Shown here piece after piece: positions 61,813-64,000 of a stretch of 64,000 bases of DNA (its first letter is position 1; each line of letters begins with the position of its first letter). Location of the stretch: the NCBI RefSeq assembly GCF_002105555.1, contig NZ_CP020612.1:2410001-2474000 (forward strand), in the 5' to 3' direction. Source of the stretch: Paracoccus contaminans (lineage in GTDB: Bacteria; Pseudomonadota; Alphaproteobacteria; Rhodobacterales; Rhodobacteraceae). Both the position numbers and the translations under genes were made by a program. The notes under the pieces are model-generated. The model made no database searches and had not been told where the DNA came from. It saw only the letters and a program-made list of their open reading frames with translations.

Positions 61813-62709
61813 CTACCACCGGCCCGAGGCGCCCCCGCCCCGCGACGAGCCGCCGCCAAAGCCGGACGAGCCGCGCGCGGGCCGGGCGCTGCGCCTGCGT
61901 TCCACCTGGCCCATCGGATTGTAATAGGTGACCACCGGCAGGGCCGTGGTGCCCTGCGCCTGCCAGCCGCAGGCAGGACAGCGGCGCGTCACGGCGCCAT
62001 TCGCAGTGCGCCATCCCCCGCCGGGCAGGTCCTCGCGCAGCGGCACGGTCGTCCGCTCCAGCCCCTCATGGCCGCAGCTGGGGCAGCGGTTCTGCCGCCG
62101 GCGGCTGCGCCGGTGCAGGGCGAACATTCCCGCCGACAGCGCCAGGAACAGGCCAAAGCCCGACCAGTCGCCCTGCCGGCGGGGCCTTTCGACCGCCTGT
62201 CCCGCCGCATGCGGCCGCGCGATCCGGTCGATCACCGCCAGCGTTCCGTCGCGCAGGCCCCGGCCATAATCGCCCTTGCGGAACGAGGGGACCATCACCC
62301 GGTCCATGATGTCCTGTGCCAGCAGATCGGCCTCGCGCGGATAGCCGCGGCCAAGCTCGATGCGCGCCTCATGGTCGGCCTGAGACAGCAGCACCATGAA
62401 TCCGTCGTTGCGCGTCCGGTCGCCCACGCCCCAGGCGTTGAACAGCCGCGTCGCGAATGCTTCAAGCCCATCCGTCCCGCCATGGCGGGCGCGGTCGACA
62501 ATGGTGACAACCGTGCCCTGCACGCCCGTCGCATCGTGCAGCGCGATCAGCGCCTCGTCCAGCCTGCGGGTATCATCATCCCCCAGCAGCCCGGCGAAAT
62601 CATTGACCGATGTGTGCTGCCATCGGGGCAGGGCGCCGTCCTGCGCGGCGGCCAGCGCAGGCAGGGCAAGCATGAAAGCGAGGGTCAGCAGGCGGGCCAG
62701 CGGGAACAT
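61813..62709 (-). CDS. TPM-domain (YgcG-like) secreted/membrane protein
   Basis: The 298-residue protein has a signal peptide (MFPLARLLTLAFMLALPALA), a TPM domain (VNDFAGLLGDDDTRRLDEAL to MDRVMVPSFRKGDYGRG), one membrane segment, a zinc-ribbon-like region with CPSCG and CPACG, and a Gly/Ser tail (SSGFGGGSSRGGGASGRW). This domain order is common to YgcG-type envelope proteins of unknown role. AAGG lies about 11 nt before the ATG. It is divergent from a small exported protein gene. Confidence 0.88.
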   Translation of the reverse strand: MFPLARLLTLAFMLALPALAAAQDGALPRWQHTSVNDFAGLLGDDDTRRLDEALIALHDATGVQGTVVTIVDRARHGGTDGLEAFATRLFNAWGVGDRTRNDGFMVLLSQADHEARIELGRGYPREADLLAQDIMDRVMVPSFRKGDYGRGLRDGTLAVIDRIARPHAAGQAVERPRRQGDWSGFGLFLALSAGMFALHRRSRRRQNRCPSCGHEGLERTTVPLREDLPGGGWRTANGAVTRRCPACGWQAQGTTALPVVTYYNPMGQVERRRSARPARGSSGFGGGSSRGGGASGRW

Positions 62710-62810
62710 GATGCATGAGCCTTGACGAAATCGGCGCAAGCCTCGCCGGCCCTTAACGGTCTGTCAACCATTGGGCGATTAACCATGCTGTGGACGAGAA
62801 GGAGTCGCGC

Positions 62811-63443
62811 ATGCGCCGGATCGTGGTTCTGCTTGCGGCATGGCTGGCGCCTGGCCTGCCGGCGTCGGCCGGGGACGGCAGCTGGACACAGCTCGACGCC
62901 TGGAAGGGCGGCGTGCAATGGGTCACGACGGTCGAACGGGGGCGCTGGCAGCTGGGCAGTTCGGCGGGCCGCGATGACGGGGAATGGTGGGCGCGGGGAT
63001 CGGTCATGCGGACCTGGACGGCCGGACCGGACCGCGCCCCGTGGAAGCTGCGCGCCGGGCTTGCCTTCAAGGCCGAACAGATCCGCCCCCGGGAACGCCA
63101 GGATCACGCCCATGCAAGCTGCCTGTCGGAAGGCGCAGACCGATGCGCCGCCTGGGATGCCGGGTTGCAGATCGAGGCGGACCGCTGGGCCGAATATGGC
63201 GGCTGGGGCACCTTCCTGATGGGGCAATGGACCGATATCGACAACGCCGCCTTGGCCGTCGCAGGGCTGACCCACAAGGCCAGCGGGATCGGCGCGCAGC
63301 TGTCGCTGTGGCACGAGGACGGGGGCAAGGTGACCCCGACCATCATGCTGTCGGCGCCGGCCGGCAAGCGGCTGTCGCTGCGCGCGGGCCACAAGTTCGT
63401 CGAGGACGAGACCTTCGTCGGCTTCAGCTTCTCGACCTACTGA
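62811..63443 (+). CDS. Exported protein of unknown function
   Basis: The 210-residue product has a clean signal peptide (MRRIVVLLAAWLAPGLPASA) and AAGGAG at 6-nt spacing, so it is a real gene. The mature part is Trp-rich with alternating strands (GSWTQLDAWKGGVQWVTTVE, RLSLRAGHKFVEDETFVGF) and two Cys (CLSEGADRC). The alternating pattern and the aromatic C-terminus FSFSTY suggest a small outer-membrane beta-barrel. I do not recognise the family. It is divergent from the TPM gene and convergent with ppk2. Confidence 0.78.
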   Translation: MRRIVVLLAAWLAPGLPASAGDGSWTQLDAWKGGVQWVTTVERGRWQLGSSAGRDDGEWWARGSVMRTWTAGPDRAPWKLRAGLAFKAEQIRPRERQDHAHASCLSEGADRCAAWDAGLQIEADRWAEYGGWGTFLMGQWTDIDNAALAVAGLTHKASGIGAQLSLWHEDGGKVTPTIMLSAPAGKRLSLRAGHKFVEDETFVGFSFSTY

Positions 63444-63462
63444 CGCCTCGGGGCAGGGCGGC

Positions 63463-64000
63463 CTAGCGCACCAGCATCTCGGGCCCGCCGACGATCAGCG
63501 GATCGGGGCTGCCGATCACCTGCGCGTTCTTGCCGGCATAATCCACCCGGCCCAGCACCGTCTGCATCGCGGCGATGCGGGCGCGGCGCTTGTCGTCCGA
63601 GCGGATCACCGTCCATGGCGCCGCGGGCGTATGGCTCAGCGACAGCGTCTCGCGGATGGCAAGGGTATAGTCGTCCCATTTGGCCAGGCCCTCGACATCG
63701 ATCCTGCTCAGCTTCCATTGCTTGAGCGGATCCTTGGCGCGGTCGAGAAAGCGGCGCAGCTGTTCGGCCCGGCCGACATTCAGCCACAGCTTGACCAGGA
63801 TGATGCCGTCCTGAACCAGCAGTTTTTCGAAATCGGGCAGCTGGTGGAAGAACAGCGTGCGCTGCGCGGGCGTGGCAAAGCCGAACACCGGTTCGACCAC
63901 CCCGCGGTTATACCAGCTGCGGTCGAACAGGGCGATCTCGCCCGCGCCGGGCATCTGCGCGACATAGCGCTGAAAATACCATTGCCCTGCCTCGCGCTCG
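63463..64000 (-). CDS. ppk2: Polyphosphate kinase 2 (5' part cut by window edge)
   Basis: The C-terminal 178 codons of a PPK2-family enzyme are present. It transfers phosphate between polyphosphate and nucleotides. Visible signatures are [20 protein letters not shown], then [17 protein letters not shown] (the family's SWYNR block), [10 protein letters not shown], and [17 protein letters not shown]. The tail ends [17 protein letters not shown]. The Walker A region and start lie outside the window. It is convergent with the unknown exported gene. Confidence 0.92.
   Translation of the reverse strand, partial: EREAGQWYFQRYVAQMPGAGEIALFDRSWYNRGVVEPVFGFATPAQRTLFFHQLPDFEKLLVQDGIILVKLWLNVGRAEQLRRFLDRAKDPLKQWKLSRIDVEGLAKWDDYTLAIRETLSLSHTPAAPWTVIRSDDKRRARIAAMQTVLGRVDYAGKNAQVIGSPDPLIVGGPEMLVR

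Noticed and set aside
1-64000. CRISPR array, rRNA operon, insertion sequence or prophage
   Set aside because: I saw no direct-repeat arrays, no rRNA sequence, no transposase motif and no phage gene cluster in the window.

Overview
The window is a stretch of a GC-rich alphaproteobacterial chromosome, most likely from the Rhodobacteraceae/Paracoccaceae and Paracoccus-like. The support is a circularly permuted two-piece tmRNA with the tag ANDNRAPVALAA, a SAM/SAH-type riboswitch directly in front of metK, a ChpT-type histidine phosphotransferase, an olsBA ornithine-lipid pair, and many ATGA start/stop overlaps in high-GC housekeeping genes. I see no rRNA, CRISPR array, insertion sequence, prophage or integrase. 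It reads as core genome with small accessory pockets.

Layout. 1-7.4 kb is a purine/urate catabolism block: xdhABC (minus strand; xdhC cut by the window edge), a divergent LysR regulator, puuD and uraH (minus) and allA (plus). 7.4-9.2 kb holds a family-2 glycosyltransferase and a VIT1/CCC1 metal transporter. 9.6-13.4 kb is radA-cvpA-purF (minus). 13.5-15.5 kb is the LolC/E-LolD lipoprotein exporter. 15.6-19.4 kb has a small conserved protein, a ChaC-like cyclotransferase, parE and a glutathione transferase. 19.5-25.8 kb is the phosphate operon pstSCAB-phoU-phoB behind a candidate Pho box. 26.4-28.7 kb holds tsf and rpsB (minus) and tRNA-Arg(CCG). 29.1-32.6 kb has a beta-hydroxyacid dehydrogenase and a membrane-anchored penicillin-acylase homologue. 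32.9-38.4 kb is metK with its riboswitch, lnt and a DEAD-box helicase with a very long low-complexity tail. 38.6-42.7 kb is argS, a SPOR-domain gene and nagZ. 42.6-47.4 kb is gph, glmU-glmS and a PAP2 phosphatase. 47.4-53 kb holds rarD, a YmdB-type phosphoesterase, an SLC13 permease and olsB-olsA. 52.9-56.4 kb has a DUF3553 gene, chpT, proA, tmRNA and a deaminase. 56.5-64 kb is mixed: a thioesterase, two orphan periplasmic binding proteins, an MTA/SAH nucleosidase, a thioredoxin-reductase-like enzyme with an SDR, a TPM-domain protein, an unknown exported protein and the 3' part of a ppk2 gene.

Connections. XdhABC, PuuD, UraH and AllA cover most, but not all, of hypoxanthine/xanthine to glyoxylate: OHCU decarboxylase, allantoinase and allantoicase are not here. 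Pst/PhoU/PhoB handle phosphate, and OlsAB make a phosphorus-free lipid. GlmU-GlmS, NagZ and the SPOR protein belong to cell-wall metabolism; Lnt and LolCD/E belong to lipoprotein maturation and export. MetK (SAM synthesis, probably SAM/SAH-sensing) and the MTA/SAH nucleosidase are the two ends of SAM turnover.

Two genes, proA and the SPOR gene, are each interrupted by an apparent single-base deletion in a G/C homopolymer. That could be assembly error or real lesions. I found no clearly undescribed system. The best leads are a pair of mutually exclusive G6/C6 hairpins over the start of the nucleosidase gene, the roughly 480-residue helicase tail, and a 15-bp tandem repeat in the deaminase N-terminus.
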